Shown here: one piece after another, positions 16,800-25,516 of the stretch
Numbering within the stretch: the first letter of the stretch is position 1
Layout of the letters: every line of letters starts with the position of its first letter
From: Sphingomonas changnyeongensis
Lineage (GTDB): Bacteria; Pseudomonadota; Alphaproteobacteria; Sphingomonadales; Sphingomonadaceae
DNA length: 64,000 nt
Direction of reading: 5' to 3'
Assembly (NCBI RefSeq): GCF_009913435.1
Contig: NZ_CP047895.1
Span: 2,426,501 to 2,490,500 of the forward strand
Translations under genes and position numbers: made by a program
The notes under the pieces: model-generated
Database searches by the model: none
Told to the model about the DNA's origin: nothing
The model's input: only the letters and a program-made list of their open reading frames with translations

Positions 16800-16985
16800 A
16801 TGTCTTTACCAGAGGATGTGACCGAAAATCCGGCCGTTCAGGCCCGGCGTTGCCGCAAACTGGCGAGCAACATGACCAACCAGTCGGATATCGATCTGCT
16901 CGAACATATGGCCGACGAATATGATCTGCAGGCCGACGCTGCCAGCGGCAGCAGCGCCCAATATTCGCAAAGACCAGAGCGCTAA
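16800..16985 (+). CDS. Micro-protein with RCRxLA...MADEY motif (copy 1)
   Basis: A 61-residue hypothetical protein. AAGGGGAG lies 10 bases before ATG 16800, which supports this start over the upstream in-frame ATGs (16707, 16776). Its core QARRCRKLASNMTNQSDIDL-LEHMADEYDLQAD is closely related to the protein at 17262-17459 (QALRCRALAAGLKTQDEIQL-LMQMADEYEAEAA), so the two form a tandem family. The composition suggests a small two-helix cytoplasmic protein. I do not recognise a function. Confidence 0.6.
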   Translation: MSLPEDVTENPAVQARRCRKLASNMTNQSDIDLLEHMADEYDLQADAASGSSAQYSQRPER

Positions 16986-17261
16986 GATCTCAGCCGCACT
17001 GTCGGAAAAAATCCCGCCGTCATCTCGATCGCAAGACCATCACGACCAACAGGATGGCAAGGTCTACACTCTGTCTGGTGTTCGGTTAACGGTGTTGATC
17101 ATGCGTCAACTGGATCCTGGGCGACAGCCCGGCGGGCCAGCTATTTTGTCTACACAATAGGTATATATACGGAATAAATCCTCGCCCTGCCCTGACGTTA
17201 AACTGACAGGAAAGGGCCCGGAGATGCACACCGGCCGTACGGGTGGAGTTGGTCGCGAGTC

Positions 17262-17459
17262 ATGTGGGTATCGGCGCTGCTTGACCACAGCGAAAGCCTG
17301 CGCGCACAGGCGCTGCGCTGTCGTGCGCTTGCGGCCGGGCTCAAGACCCAGGATGAAATTCAGCTGCTGATGCAGATGGCCGACGAATATGAGGCCGAAG
17401 CCGCCAATTGGGAGGCGCGCGCGTTGTCACGCAGCTCATCGGACAGCACCGAGGGCTGA
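17262..17459 (+). CDS. Micro-protein with RCRxLA...MADEY motif (copy 2)
   Basis: A 65-residue hypothetical protein paralogous to the one at 16800-16985. Both share RCRxLA, a central acidic turn and MADEY about 20 residues later. A GGTGGAG lies 13 bases before the ATG, a little far for a strong ribosome site. The two genes are separated by 276 bases without another convincing gene, so each may have its own promoter; an AT-rich patch (17150-17185) stands in that gap. Function unknown. Confidence 0.55.
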   Translation: MWVSALLDHSESLRAQALRCRALAAGLKTQDEIQLLMQMADEYEAEAANWEARALSRSSSDSTEG

Positions 17460-17734
17460 CCCTGTAACGCAGGTGGGCCGGTCGCCGCGGTCAGCCCCCG
17501 CCCTGCGTCGCGCTGGTATCACCCGACCCCGACAGTCTGACCGACCAGAACGTTGGGCCGGATCTTCCGGGGCGCCCGAACGAAGGAAAACCAACGCGAC
17601 TGGCGCGGCCCGGGTGGCGGCAGGACCTATCGCGGCGGCGCAGCAGAGCGGCTTCCGATCCTGTGGCGTCAGCCCCTGTCCGCGCACATTGCCCGAACCG
17701 CCGGATGGATTTCCTGATCTTCCCGCACGCAACG
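17460..17734. other. Gene-poor interval
   Basis: Open frames exist on both strands here, but none has family-like sequence, a ribosome site and a sensible start together. The interval ends in the ahcY terminator. I see no other structured element. Confidence 0.5.
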
Positions 17735-17772
17735 AAAAATGCCGGACCAGCACAGGCTGGCCCGGCATTTTT
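17735..17772 (-). terminator. Rho-independent terminator after ahcY
   Basis: A GC-rich stem with one mismatch (GCCGG-A-CCAGC against GCTGG-C-CCGGC), four-base loop, flanked by five A and five T residues. It lies 46 bases past the ahcY stop. The flanking runs make it potentially bidirectional. Confidence 0.85.
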
Positions 17773-17818
17773 GTGACCCCGGAGCTTTGCCGCTCCGGAT
17801 GACGGGCAGGCCCGTCGA

Positions 17819-19225
17819 TCAGTAGCGGTAATGATCGGGCTTGAACGGGCCTTCGGCACCGACGCCGATATAGGCGGCCTGTTCCGGGTTGAGCTTGGTC
17901 AGCTTCACACCCAGCTTTTCGAGGTGAAGCATCGCGACCTTCTCATCGAGATGCTTGGGCAGGACATAGACTTCGTTCTTGTACTTGTCGTGGTTCTTCC
18001 ACAGCTCGATCTGGGCGATCGTCTGGTTGGTGAAGCTCGACGACATGACGAAGCTCGGATGGCCGGTCGCGTTGCCCAGATTGACCAGACGCCCCTTCGA
18101 CAGGACGATGATCTTCTTGGCGTCCGGGAACTCGACTTCGTCAACCTGCGGCTTGATCTCGGTCCACTTCATGTTGGCGAGCGCGCCGATCTGGATCTCG
18201 CTGTCGAAATGGCCGATGTTGCAGACGATCGCCATGTTCTTCATCGCCCGCATGTGATCGAGGGTGATCACATCCTTGTTGCCGGTCGCGGTGACGAAGA
18301 TGTCGGCGCGGGTCGCCGCTTCTTCCATGGTGACGACTTCATAGCCTTCCATCGCCGCCTGCAGCGCGCAGATCGGATCGATTTCGGTGACGAGCACGCG
18401 CGCGCCGCCGTTGCGCAGCGACGCGGCCGAGCCCTTGCCGACATCACCAAAGCCCGCGACCACGGCGACCTTGCCGGCCAGCATCACGTCGGTCGCGCGG
18501 CGGATCGCGTCGACCAGCGATTCCTTGCAGCCATAGAGATTGTCGAACTTCGACTTGGTGACCGAATCGTTGACGTTGATCGCCGGGAAGGGAAGCTTGC
18601 CGTTCTTGGCGAGTTCATAGAGGCGGTGGACGCCGGTGGTGGTTTCTTCCGACACGCCGCGGATGTTCTGGACGGTCTTGGTCAGATAGCCCGGACGCTC
18701 GGCCAGAAACCGCTTCAGCGTGGCGCAGAAGATTTCCTCTTCCTCGTTGGTCGGGGTGAACAGCGTCTCGCCCGCCTCGACGCGCGCGCCCCACAGCGCG
18801 AACATCGTGGCGTCGCCGCCATCGTCGAGGATCATGTTGCAGGTCGTGTCCTGGCCCCAGTCGAAGATGCGGACCACATAATCCCAATATTCCTCAAGCG
18901 TTTCGCCCTTGACGGCGAACACCGGCACGCCCGACGCGGCGATCGCGGCGGCGGCGTGATCCTGGGTGGAAAAGATGTTGCACGACGCCCAGCGCACCTG
19001 CGCCCCCAGCGCGGTCAGCGTTTCGATCAGCACCGCGGTTTGGATCGTCATGTGCAGCGAGCCGGTGATGCGCGCGCCTTTCAGCGGCTGTTCGGCGCCA
19101 TATTCGGCGCGCAGCGCCATCAGGCCGGGCATTTCCGTCTCGGCGATCTCGATCTCCTTGCGGCCGAACGCGGCCAGGCTGAGATCGGCGACGACATAAT
19201 CCTTGGGGTCGAGTTGAGTGGCCAC
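17819..19225 (-). CDS. ahcY: Adenosylhomocysteinase (S-adenosyl-L-homocysteine hydrolase)
   Basis: A 468-residue NAD-dependent enzyme that splits S-adenosylhomocysteine into adenosine and homocysteine, clearing the inhibitor made by every methyltransferase. Diagnostic segments are [12 protein letters not shown], the catalytic-lysine/aspartate region [16 protein letters not shown], the NAD loop [11 protein letters not shown] and the C-terminal KPDHYRY. GTG at 19225 ([10 protein letters not shown]) is chosen because GGAGAG lies ahead of it; a longer frame to 19309 has no family similarity. Its leader carries a palindrome and a terminator-like hairpin that suggest control by SAH or a related signal. 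Confidence 0.96.
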   Translation of the reverse strand: MATQLDPKDYVVADLSLAAFGRKEIEIAETEMPGLMALRAEYGAEQPLKGARITGSLHMTIQTAVLIETLTALGAQVRWASCNIFSTQDHAAAAIAASGVPVFAVKGETLEEYWDYVVRIFDWGQDTTCNMILDDGGDATMFALWGARVEAGETLFTPTNEEEEIFCATLKRFLAERPGYLTKTVQNIRGVSEETTTGVHRLYELAKNGKLPFPAINVNDSVTKSKFDNLYGCKESLVDAIRRATDVMLAGKVAVVAGFGDVGKGSAASLRNGGARVLVTEIDPICALQAAMEGYEVVTMEEAATRADIFVTATGNKDVITLDHMRAMKNMAIVCNIGHFDSEIQIGALANMKWTEIKPQVDEVEFPDAKKIIVLSKGRLVNLGNATGHPSFVMSSSFTNQTIAQIELWKNHDKYKNEVYVLPKHLDEKVAMLHLEKLGVKLTKLNPEQAAYIGVGAEGPFKPDHYRY

Positions 19226-19247
19226 GACGGTTTCTCTCCGGCAAACG

Positions 19248-19282
19248 AAAAAACGCGGCCGGCTGCGGAAATGCGGCCGGCC
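19248..19282 (-). terminator. Terminator-like hairpin in the ahcY leader
   Basis: On the minus strand a GGCCGGC/GCCGGCC stem is followed by a run of six T residues, ending 23 bases before the ahcY start. Because it sits between the palindrome at 19323-19342 and the start codon it could act as an attenuator. It might instead terminate transcripts from the upstream hypothetical gene. Confidence 0.5.
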
Positions 19283-19322
19283 GGATGCGATCGCCCTTAG
19301 CGGCAGCACCCGCTCAAGGCAA

Positions 19323-19342
19323 ATATAAAGATTCCTTTATAT
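19323..19342 (-). promoter_or_regulatory. Perfect palindrome ATATAAAG-N4-CTTTATAT, candidate operator of ahcY
   Basis: A perfect 8+8 inverted repeat with a 4-base centre, in a short AT-rich patch about 98 bases upstream of the ahcY start. The SahR family (ArsR-type regulators of the SAH/methionine cycle) binds AT-rich palindromes before ahcY in several proteobacteria; assignment to SahR is inference from position and symmetry. No ArsR-type gene is present in this window. Confidence 0.55.
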
Positions 19343-19440
19343 CCGCCATTCTCCCCGGATCGACAGGGCGGAGACGGCGGAAAAGAGGGTAAATGAAAAC
19401 CTGCCGGCTGTCCCGACCGCGTCGCGCCGCAGTCCCACCA

Positions 19441-19501
19441 GCGCGCGCGGCTTAACGCCGCGACCGGGTCCTTTGCTGCGCGCGCGGCTTAACGCCGCGA
19501 C
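19441..19501. repeat. 24-base direct duplication at the end of the exported-protein gene
   Basis: Two identical 24-base copies (19441-19464 and 19478-19501) lie 13 bases apart. The second copy contains the last codons and the TAA stop of the minus-strand gene 19489-19992; the first repeats them downstream. Each copy also folds as GCGGC-TTAAC-GCCGC. Confidence 0.85.
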
Positions 19502-19992
19502 GCGATGGCCAGCGGCGTGTCCGGCCCATTGCAGCGCGCGCCCGGCAGTGCCGGCTGCATGTCAGCGGCCTGAGCCAGTTCGACGAGCGCGGGCAGCGCG
19601 CCCTTCGCGCCCGCCGCCGCGCGCAGGATATTGCGCATATCGTCGCAGCCCAGCCCGGAAACGCCCGCGCCATAGCGGTTGGCGACCGTGGTGACATAGC
19701 GGTCATAGGCATCGAGCGCGCGCGCCGCGCCGACCGTGGCGGCGAAATGCTGGCGCAGTTCATCATTCACCCGCACCAGCGCCGGGCGGCTGTGCTGGAC
19801 GAAGGCGTTATAATCGGAAACGAAATCCGGCGCGGCGCGGCGGCAGCGCAGCGCCTCGACCATCAGCATCGTATCCAGTTCGCGGACCTGCGCGGCACGG
19901 TAGGCGGCATCGCTCCAGCACGCTGCCTCGACAGGCGTTGCGAGCGCGGCTGCAGCGGCGAACAACGCGGCCCCTTTGGCGAGAAATGTCAT
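19489..19992 (-). CDS. Hypothetical exported protein
   Basis: A 167-residue protein with a clear signal peptide (hydrophobic core ALFAAAAALATPVEA, cleavage near residue 24). The mature part is helical and holds four cysteines (CW at the mature start, LRCRR, GLGCDD, ARCNGP) that could form two disulfides in the periplasm. AAAGGA stands a few bases before the ATG. I do not recognise a family with a known role. It precedes ahcY on the same strand, but the leader structures suggest separate control. Confidence 0.7.
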   Translation of the reverse strand: MTFLAKGAALFAAAAALATPVEAACWSDAAYRAAQVRELDTMLMVEALRCRRAAPDFVSDYNAFVQHSRPALVRVNDELRQHFAATVGAARALDAYDRYVTTVANRYGAGVSGLGCDDMRNILRAAAGAKGALPALVELAQAADMQPALPGARCNGPDTPLAIASRR

Positions 19993-20082
19993 CGACCGAT
20001 CCTTTCGACAACCGGGACCGCAGGAGCGCGGCCCACCGCCAGACTGCGGCGGAAGGATCGGCCAGGATGTGAAAAGAAATGG

Positions 20083-20652
20083 TTAAACTGCGGCTGGCGA
20101 CGATTGGGATCCGGCCGCCGCCGACGGGGCCGCGCGTTCGAACATCAGCACCTCATTGCCCTTATAGGGACAGGTGCCAAAGGGCCGGTAGCCGAGCGCT
20201 GCCGCCGTCGCCAGCGACGGCGCATTGGCCGGATCGATGATGCACACCGTGCGCGCAAAGCCATGCGCCGCCTCCGCCCAGCCGAGCACCGCCGTCATCG
20301 CCGCGCGCGCATGGCCATGCCCATGGGCTGCCGGGCGCAGCACCCAGCCCGCCTCGGGCGCGCTGTCGAACCGGCTGCCCAGCCCGCGCCGCCCCTCGAA
20401 CAGCCCGACCTCGCCCAGCGCCGCGCCGGTGGCGCGGTCCTCGACCACCCACATGCCAAAGCCATTGGCGCGCCAATGGCCGATATAGCGCAGCAGCCGG
20501 TTCCACGTGTCTTCGGGGGCCATGGGCTGGCCGCCGAAATGGCGCACCACCACCGGATCGCGCCACAGATCAATGAGCGTTTCGGCATCTTCGCGGCGAT
20601 GCGCCCTCAGCCGCAGCCGGTCGGTCAGCATCTCCGGGGCGGCATCTGGCAT
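20083..20652 (-). CDS. GNAT family N-acetyltransferase (RimJ/RimL-like)
   Basis: A 189-residue acetyltransferase of the RimJ/RimL-type subgroup, recognised by the start LTDRLRLRAHRREDAETL, the block WVVEDRATGAALGEVGLFEG and the acetyl-CoA region GHGHARAAMTAVLGWAEA. The C-terminal tail (SAAAGSQSSP) looks disordered. Such proteins acetylate N-terminal amino groups or small amines; the target is unknown. It is divergent from rpiB, whose coding region begins 95 bases away. Confidence 0.82.
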   Translation of the reverse strand: MPDAAPEMLTDRLRLRAHRREDAETLIDLWRDPVVVRHFGGQPMAPEDTWNRLLRYIGHWRANGFGMWVVEDRATGAALGEVGLFEGRRGLGSRFDSAPEAGWVLRPAAHGHGHARAAMTAVLGWAEAAHGFARTVCIIDPANAPSLATAAALGYRPFGTCPYKGNEVLMFERAAPSAAAGSQSSPAAV

Positions 20653-20747
20653 CAGCGTTCCGATCGGTGTGGCATTTGGGCGGCAACGACCCTAAACAGC
20701 GCGCCGACCGGAGTCATCCCGGCTCCGAGTCACCGCTGGAACCCGCC

Positions 20748-21221
20748 ATGTTGGAACCCGCCCCGTCCGGCCCGATCGCCATTGCGTCCGACCATGCCGC
20801 CGTCGCGCTCAAGACCCTGCTTGCCGACTGGCTGCGCAGCGAAGGCCATGAGGTGATCGACCTTGGCACCGCGACCGAAGCATCGGTCGACTATCCCGAT
20901 TTCGGCTATCGGCTGGCGCGGGCGATTGCCGCCGGGGATGCTGCGCGCGGGATTGCGCTGTGCGGATCGGGCATCGGCATTTCGATCGCCGTCAACCGCG
21001 AGCCGGCCTGCCGCTGCGCGCTGGTGTCGGAACCGCTGTCGGCGCGGCTGGCGCGCGAACATAATGATGCGAACGTCATCGCGCTGGGCGCGCGGCTGAT
21101 CGGGCCGGACATGGCCAAGGCCTGTGTCGCGACGTTCCTGTCGACCGACTTTCTCGGCGACCGCCATGTGCGGCGCGTCAGCAAGCTGTCCACCCCCATC
21201 CTCGCCAAGGAGCCCGCATGA
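20748..21221 (+). CDS. rpiB: Ribose-5-phosphate isomerase B
   Basis: A 157-residue RpiB/LacAB-type sugar phosphate isomerase linking ribose-5-phosphate and ribulose-5-phosphate in the pentose phosphate pathway. [11 protein letters not shown] at the N-terminus, the active-site Cys in [16 protein letters not shown], and [15 protein letters not shown] are all family hallmarks. ATG 20748 is the first start compatible with these; the open frame from 20667 is not supported. It overlaps glyA by four bases (ATGA), so rpiB-glyA-nrdR-trmJ look like one operon. Confidence 0.93.
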   Translation: MLEPAPSGPIAIASDHAAVALKTLLADWLRSEGHEVIDLGTATEASVDYPDFGYRLARAIAAGDAARGIALCGSGIGISIAVNREPACRCALVSEPLSARLAREHNDANVIALGARLIGPDMAKACVATFLSTDFLGDRHVRRVSKLSTPILAKEPA

Positions 21222-22531
21222 GCACCAATCCCGTCTCCCTTGCCCAGGTCCAGCCGGACGGTTTCTTCAGCCGCGGCCTTGCCGATGCCGACCGTGAAGT
21301 GTTTGCGGGCGTGGCTGCCGAACTGGAGCGCGAGCGTTACCAGATCGAGCTGATCGCATCGGAAAACATCGTCTCGCGCGCGGTGCTCGAAGCGCAGGGG
21401 TCGGTGTTCACCAACAAATATGCCGAGGGCTATCCCGGCAAGCGCTATTATCAGGGCTGCGCGCCGTCCGACACGGTCGAGACGCTGGCGATCGAGCGCG
21501 CCAAGCAGCTGTTCGGCTGCGGCTTTGCCAATGTCCAGCCGCATTCGGGCGCGCAGGCCAATGGCGCGGTGATGCTGGCGCTGACCAAGCCGGGCGACAC
21601 GATCCTGGGGATGAGCCTCGATGCCGGCGGCCATCTGACGCACGGCGCCCGCGCCGCCCAGTCGGGCAAATGGTTCAACGCCGTGCAATATGGCGTGCGG
21701 CCCGACGATCATCTGATCGATTATGACGAGGTCGAGCGGCTGGCCAAGGAGCATCGCCCGACGCTGATCATCGCCGGCGGCTCGGCCTATCCGCGCATCA
21801 TCGATTTTGCCCGCTTCCGCGCGATTGCCGACGAGGTTGGCGCGCATTTCCTGGTCGACATGGCGCATTTCTCGGGCCTGGTCGCGGGCGGCCACCACCC
21901 CTCGCCCTTCGGCCATGCCCATGTGGTGACGACGACCACGCACAAGACGCTGCGCGGCCCGCGCGGCGGCATGATCATGACCGATGACGAGGCGATCGCG
22001 AAGAAGATCAACTCGGCGGTGTTCCCCGGCCTGCAGGGCGGGCCGCTGATGCACGTCATCGCCGCCAAGGCGGTGGCATTCGGCGAGGCGCTGCGCCCCG
22101 AATATCGCGACTATATCGGCGCGGTCATTGAAAATGCCCGCGCGCTTGCCGCGCGGCTGAAGGAGCGCGGGGCCGATCTGGTCGCCGGCGGCACCGACAC
22201 CCATCTGGCGCTCGTCGATCTGCGGCCGCTCGGCATCACCGGGCGCGACGCGGACGAGGCGCTGGAGCGTTCGGGCATCACCTGCAACAAGAACGGCATT
22301 CCGTTCGATCCGCTGCCCCCGGTCAAGACCAGCGGCATCCGCGTCGGCTCGCCCGCGGGCACCACGCGCGGCTTTGGCATCGCCGAGTTCCGCGCCATTG
22401 GCGACATGATCGCCGATGTGCTCGACGGGCTGCGCGCCAAGGGCGAACATGGCGACCCGGCGGTGGAGGCCGATGTCCGGGCGCGGGTGCGCGCCCTGTG
22501 CGAGCGTTTCCCCATCTATCCGGGCTTTTGA
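21218..22531 (+). CDS. glyA: Serine hydroxymethyltransferase
   Basis: A 437-residue PLP enzyme that interconverts serine and glycine and loads one-carbon units on tetrahydrofolate. The N-terminal [14 protein letters not shown], the tight [12 protein letters not shown] segment and the Schiff-base lysine in [16 protein letters not shown] are present. It begins in the last codons of rpiB and its TGA overlaps the ATG of nrdR. Together with ahcY nearby it serves one-carbon and methyl metabolism, but there is no direct operon link. Confidence 0.96.
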   Translation: MSTNPVSLAQVQPDGFFSRGLADADREVFAGVAAELERERYQIELIASENIVSRAVLEAQGSVFTNKYAEGYPGKRYYQGCAPSDTVETLAIERAKQLFGCGFANVQPHSGAQANGAVMLALTKPGDTILGMSLDAGGHLTHGARAAQSGKWFNAVQYGVRPDDHLIDYDEVERLAKEHRPTLIIAGGSAYPRIIDFARFRAIADEVGAHFLVDMAHFSGLVAGGHHPSPFGHAHVVTTTTHKTLRGPRGGMIMTDDEAIAKKINSAVFPGLQGGPLMHVIAAKAVAFGEALRPEYRDYIGAVIENARALAARLKERGADLVAGGTDTHLALVDLRPLGITGRDADEALERSGITCNKNGIPFDPLPPVKTSGIRVGSPAGTTRGFGIAEFRAIGDMIADVLDGLRAKGEHGDPAVEADVRARVRALCERFPIYPGF

Positions 22532-22995
22532 TGCGCTGCCCCTATTGCGGCCATGATGCGAGCCAGGTGAAGGACAGCCGCCCCAGCGAGGATGGGGCGG
22601 CGATCCGCCGCCGCCGCCAGTGCGAAGGGTGCGGCGCGCGCTTCACCACGTTCGAGCGCATCCAGCTGCGCGAGCTGACCGTGGTGAAAAGCGAGGACCG
22701 GCGCGAGCCGTTCGACCGTGACAAGCTGGCGCGGTCGATCACCATTGCCTGCCGCAAGCGGCCGATCGAGACGGTCAGGATCGAAAGGCTGGTGTCGGGC
22801 ATCCAGCGCCAGCTCGAAACCAGTGGCGAGACCGAAGTGCCGGCCAGCCTGATCGGCGCGCTGGTGATGGATGGGCTGCGCGGGCTGGACAGCGTGGCCT
22901 ATATCCGTTTTGCCAGTGTTTACAAAGACTTCTCAGAGGCGAGTGACTTTCGCGAGTTTGCCGGCGCGGTGATCGAGGCGGGCGGCGCGGAATGA
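22531..22995 (+). CDS. nrdR: Transcriptional regulator NrdR
   Basis: A 154-residue zinc-ribbon/ATP-cone repressor of ribonucleotide reductase genes. Two CxxC pairs (CPYC at residues 3-6 and CEGC at about 31-34) form the ribbon, followed by GARFTTFER and the ATP-cone ([16 protein letters not shown]). The start overlaps the glyA stop (TGATG), as is common in alphaproteobacteria. Its stop overlaps the next ATG (ATGA). Confidence 0.95.
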   Translation: MRCPYCGHDASQVKDSRPSEDGAAIRRRRQCEGCGARFTTFERIQLRELTVVKSEDRREPFDRDKLARSITIACRKRPIETVRIERLVSGIQRQLETSGETEVPASLIGALVMDGLRGLDSVAYIRFASVYKDFSEASDFREFAGAVIEAGGAE

Positions 22996-23717
22996 CCCGT
23001 CCGGTGATCGTTCTGGTGCGCCCCCAGCTGGGCGAGAATATCGGCGCGGTCGCGCGCGCGATGCTGAACTTCGGCCTCACCGAGCTGCGGCTGGTCGAGC
23101 CACGCGACGGCTGGCCCAACCCCGCCGCCGGGCCATCGGCTTCAGGCGCGGACCGGGTGCTGGACGAGGCGCAGCTTTATTCCTCCACCGCCGATGCGGT
23201 CGCCGACTGCGCGCATGTCTATGCAACCACGATGATCCGGCGCGGCATGGCGAAGCCGGTCGTCACCCCGGCCGAGGCGAGCACCGAGATCCGCACCCGG
23301 CCCGGCCGGTCGGCGCTGCTGTTCGGGCCGGAACGCTCCGGGCTGGACAAGGACGATATCGCCCTTGCCCGCGCGGTGCTGACCATCCCGATCAATCCCG
23401 ATTTCGGCTCGCTGAACCTCGCGCAGTCGGTCGCGGTGATCGCCTATGAATGGTCGAAGCAGGAAGCGCTCGCCATGCCGACGCTGCTCGACCTCGCCCC
23501 GCCCGCGCCGCAGGCCGAGCTGGAAGGGCTGATCGCCCATGTCGAACAGGTGCTGGAGCCGGCGGGCTATTTCTTCCCCGAAAACCGCATCAACGCGACC
23601 CGGCGCAGCCTGAGGGCGCTGCTGACCAAGCCCGGCTGGTCATCGGCCGAGGTGCAGATGATGCGCGGCATCTTCTCGGCCGTTCAGCCGCGCGTGCGGT
23701 CGACGCAGGGCGAATAG
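22992..23717 (+). CDS. SPOUT-family tRNA/rRNA 2'-O-methyltransferase (TrmJ-like)
   Basis: A 241-residue RNA methyltransferase of the SpoU/TrmH superfamily. The opening [23 protein letters not shown], the [13 protein letters not shown] motif and [18 protein letters not shown] show the SAM-binding trefoil knot. Similarity and the C-terminal extension suggest TrmJ, which methylates position 32 of tRNA anticodon loops; this assignment is inference. Last gene of the rpiB operon. Confidence 0.85.
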   Translation: MTRPVIVLVRPQLGENIGAVARAMLNFGLTELRLVEPRDGWPNPAAGPSASGADRVLDEAQLYSSTADAVADCAHVYATTMIRRGMAKPVVTPAEASTEIRTRPGRSALLFGPERSGLDKDDIALARAVLTIPINPDFGSLNLAQSVAVIAYEWSKQEALAMPTLLDLAPPAPQAELEGLIAHVEQVLEPAGYFFPENRINATRRSLRALLTKPGWSSAEVQMMRGIFSAVQPRVRSTQGE

Positions 23718-23817
23718 CGGCTGACCGCCCGTCAGCCGCACGCGGCGGATTCCATTGGACGACGGGTGGGGTCGTCGGGCATGATCGCCAGCGCTAACGA
23801 AAAGGGGGGCGACGATC

Positions 23818-24053
23818 ATGACGGGCCTGACGGCGATTGCGGCAATCCTCCTTCAGGCGCAGGCCAGCCCGCCACCGCCCGCCCCACGCCCGAAAAGGAA
23901 CGGATCATCTGCAAGCGCCAGGTGGAAACCGGTTCGCTGGTGCGATCGACCAAAACCTGCCTGACCGCCAAGCAGTGGCAGCGTGTGCGCGAGGAAACGC
24001 AGCGGGCCTATGACCAGATGAACCGCCGCATGTCGGGTGAACGCGGCGGCTAA
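23818..24053 (+). CDS. Small exported protein, frame broken by one base as written
   Basis: AAGGGGGG precedes ATG 23818, which opens a clean signal-peptide frame (MTGLTAIAAILLQAQA). The conserved-looking C-terminus (ERIICKRQVETGSL, KTCLTAKQWQRVREE) is in the neighbouring frame. Adding one C to the CCCC run at 23882-23885 joins them to a 78-residue protein with two cysteines and a proline-rich linker. Homologous small secreted proteins with this ETGS...KxC pattern occur in sphingomonads (recollection, not checked). Without the added base only a start at 23766 without signal peptide would be available. Confidence 0.5.
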
Positions 24054-24421
24054 AGCGGTTTCCTGTCGGAGTGCATCGGATCTGATGCCCGACGATCGAA
24101 CAGCGTCAGTTCATAGGCGATCGACGCTTCGACCAGCTGTTCCCACAGCGCCCCGATCGCGTCTTGCGGGAGGCCGAAGGTTTCGGCACGGGACAGGGCG
24201 TTGCCGATCACCTGCGCCTTGCGCGCCTCGTCACGCACCATATTGCGTTCCGGCTTGATCCGGGCGGCGGCGGCCATGTAGCCGAAGCGCACGGCGAGCA
24301 GATCGATCAGGGCGCGATCCACCGCATCCACCCCGGCACGAACCTCGACCATCGTGCGGCATTGCTCCGGGGCCAGCGCGGCATCCGAATCGGCGGGGGG
24401 CCGCACAGGGTCTTCGATCAT
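24050..24421 (-). CDS. Chorismate mutase (AroQ type)
   Basis: A ~123-residue all-helical chorismate mutase that turns chorismate into prephenate for phenylalanine and tyrosine synthesis. VRAGVDAVDRALIDLLAVRFGYMAAAARIK (short core: DRALIDLLAVRF) and the EARKAQVIGNA segment match the AroQ active-site Arg/Lys pattern. ATG 24421 is preferred because GGAA lies before it; the frame is open to a GTG at 24448 that would add nine residues. Its last codons overlap the end of the small exported gene on the other strand. Confidence 0.82.
   Translation of the reverse strand: MIEDPVRPPADSDAALAPEQCRTMVEVRAGVDAVDRALIDLLAVRFGYMAAAARIKPERNMVRDEARKAQVIGNALSRAETFGLPQDAIGALWEQLVEASIAYELTLFDRRASDPMHSDRKPL
24053..24093. 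repeat. REP-like hairpin element, copy 1
   Basis: GTCGG...GCATC pairs with GATGC...CCGAC (24065-24093) to form a bulged hairpin. The stretch 24053-24079 matches 47976-48002 at 20 of 27 positions, indicating a dispersed element. It lies across the joint of two convergent genes. Confidence 0.45.
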
Positions 24422-24475
24422 GTCTTGTTCCGGTATAGTCTTGGTCACGCCATCATGCCCGGCGGAGGGTGGACG

Positions 24476-24628
24476 ATGCGTGCCTCACTTGCACTTATTG
24501 TGCCCGCCGTCACCCTCCCCGTGCCGCTTTTTGCCCCGAGCAATGGGGAACGGCATTATCTGCGTCTGTCCAGCAGGGGTGATCTGCCGCCGCGCAGCGC
24601 CCATCGGATCGCTGATCGCATCGCATGA
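24476..24628 (+). CDS. Very small predicted secreted protein
   Basis: A 50-residue open frame with a strong ribosome site (GGAGGG, six bases before the ATG) and a signal-like N-terminus (MRASLALIVPAVTLPVPLFA). The remaining ~30 residues are basic and have no known motif. It is immediately followed by a run of 12 G residues. Support is limited to the ribosome site and signal; homologues would be needed to raise confidence. Confidence 0.4.
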   Translation: MRASLALIVPAVTLPVPLFAPSNGERHYLRLSSRGDLPPRSAHRIADRIA

Positions 24629-24629
24629 T

Positions 24630-24641
24630 GGGGGGGGGGGG
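24630..24641. repeat. Homopolymer of 12 G
   Basis: Twelve consecutive G residues directly after the stop of the small open frame and 182 bases before rpsD. Such a tract is prone to slippage in vivo and to miscounting in sequencing. Confidence 0.95.
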
Positions 24642-24679
24642 CGAGAAAGACCACCCGACGGGAGACTGGCGCGCCCGGG

Positions 24680-24708
24680 TTGACCTTCGGCGCGCAGACC
24701 GTTAAGCG
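24680..24708 (+). promoter_or_regulatory. rpsD: Candidate promoter of rpsD
   Basis: TTGACC (24680-24685) and TAAGCG (24703-24708) with a 17-base spacer, 115 bases ahead of rpsD. Spacing and -35 are good, the -10 only fair. Confidence 0.45.
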
Positions 24709-24823
24709 CCCGCCTTCGCGATTTGGCCCCGCATTCCGGTGAAGCGGTGGCCCTGCCCCCGGCCTTTTGGCCGGGCCAGCAGGCGGAACCGGAACCAACG
24801 TTGTCGCAGATTGGAGATATCAG

Positions 24824-25438
24824 ATGTCGAAGCGCCACAGCGCCAAGCACAAGCTCGACCGCCGGATGGGCGAAAACATCTGGGGGCGTCCCAAGTCCCC
24901 GGTTAACAAGCGTGAATATGGCCCGGGCCAGCATGGCCAGCGCCGCAAGGGCAAGATGTCGGATTACGGCCTGCAGCTGCGCGCCAAGCAGAAGCTTAAG
25001 GGCTATTATGGCGACGTCACCGAAAAGCAGTTCAAGAAGGCCTATGAGGAAGCGTCGCGCATGAAGGGCGACACCTCGCAGAACCTGATCGGTCTGCTCG
25101 AGCAGCGCCTCGACATGATCGTCTATCGCGCCAAGTTCGCGCCGACCGTGTGGTCGGCCCGCCAGCTGGTCAGCCACGGCCATGTCCGCGTCAATGGCGT
25201 CAAGTGCAACATCGCGTCGCGCCGCGTCCGTCCGGGCGACATCGTGTCGCTGGGCGACAAGGCCAAGCAGATGACGCTGGTGATGGAAGCGCAGAGCTTG
25301 GCCGAGCGCGAAATCCCCGATTACGTCGCGCCCGACGGCAATGACAAGGTGACCTTCACCCGCGTGCCCACGCTGGATGAAGTGCCCTATCCGGTGAAGA
25401 TGGAACCGAATCTGGTGGTCGAGTTCTACAGCCGCTGA
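24824..25438 (+). CDS. rpsD: 30S ribosomal protein S4
   Basis: A 204-residue primary 16S rRNA-binding protein needed for small-subunit assembly. [41 protein letters not shown] and the S4 domain [20 protein letters not shown] are unmistakable. GGAG lies before ATG 24824; the frame open from 24767 is upstream noise. As in many alphaproteobacteria it stands alone, outside the large ribosomal cluster, with its own promoter and terminator. Confidence 0.98.
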   Translation: MSKRHSAKHKLDRRMGENIWGRPKSPVNKREYGPGQHGQRRKGKMSDYGLQLRAKQKLKGYYGDVTEKQFKKAYEEASRMKGDTSQNLIGLLEQRLDMIVYRAKFAPTVWSARQLVSHGHVRVNGVKCNIASRRVRPGDIVSLGDKAKQMTLVMEAQSLAEREIPDYVAPDGNDKVTFTRVPTLDEVPYPVKMEPNLVVEFYSR

Positions 25439-25459
25439 TCCGGCTGTTCCGACACACAG

Positions 25460-25494
25460 AAAAAAGGGCGGTCCGTGCGGGCCGCCCTTTTTTA
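25460..25494. terminator. Bidirectional terminator between rpsD and the S9 peptidase
   Basis: GGGCGG...CCGCCC stem flanked by six A and six T residues. It can serve rpsD on the plus strand and the S9 peptidase gene (stop at 25517) on the minus strand. Confidence 0.9.
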
Positions 25495-25516
25495 TTCTGA
25501 CCGATGCGCGCTCCGG

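Noticed and set aside
17389..17802. 137-codon frame downstream of the second micro-protein
   Set aside because: No ribosome site, no recognisable sequence, and it runs through the ahcY terminator.
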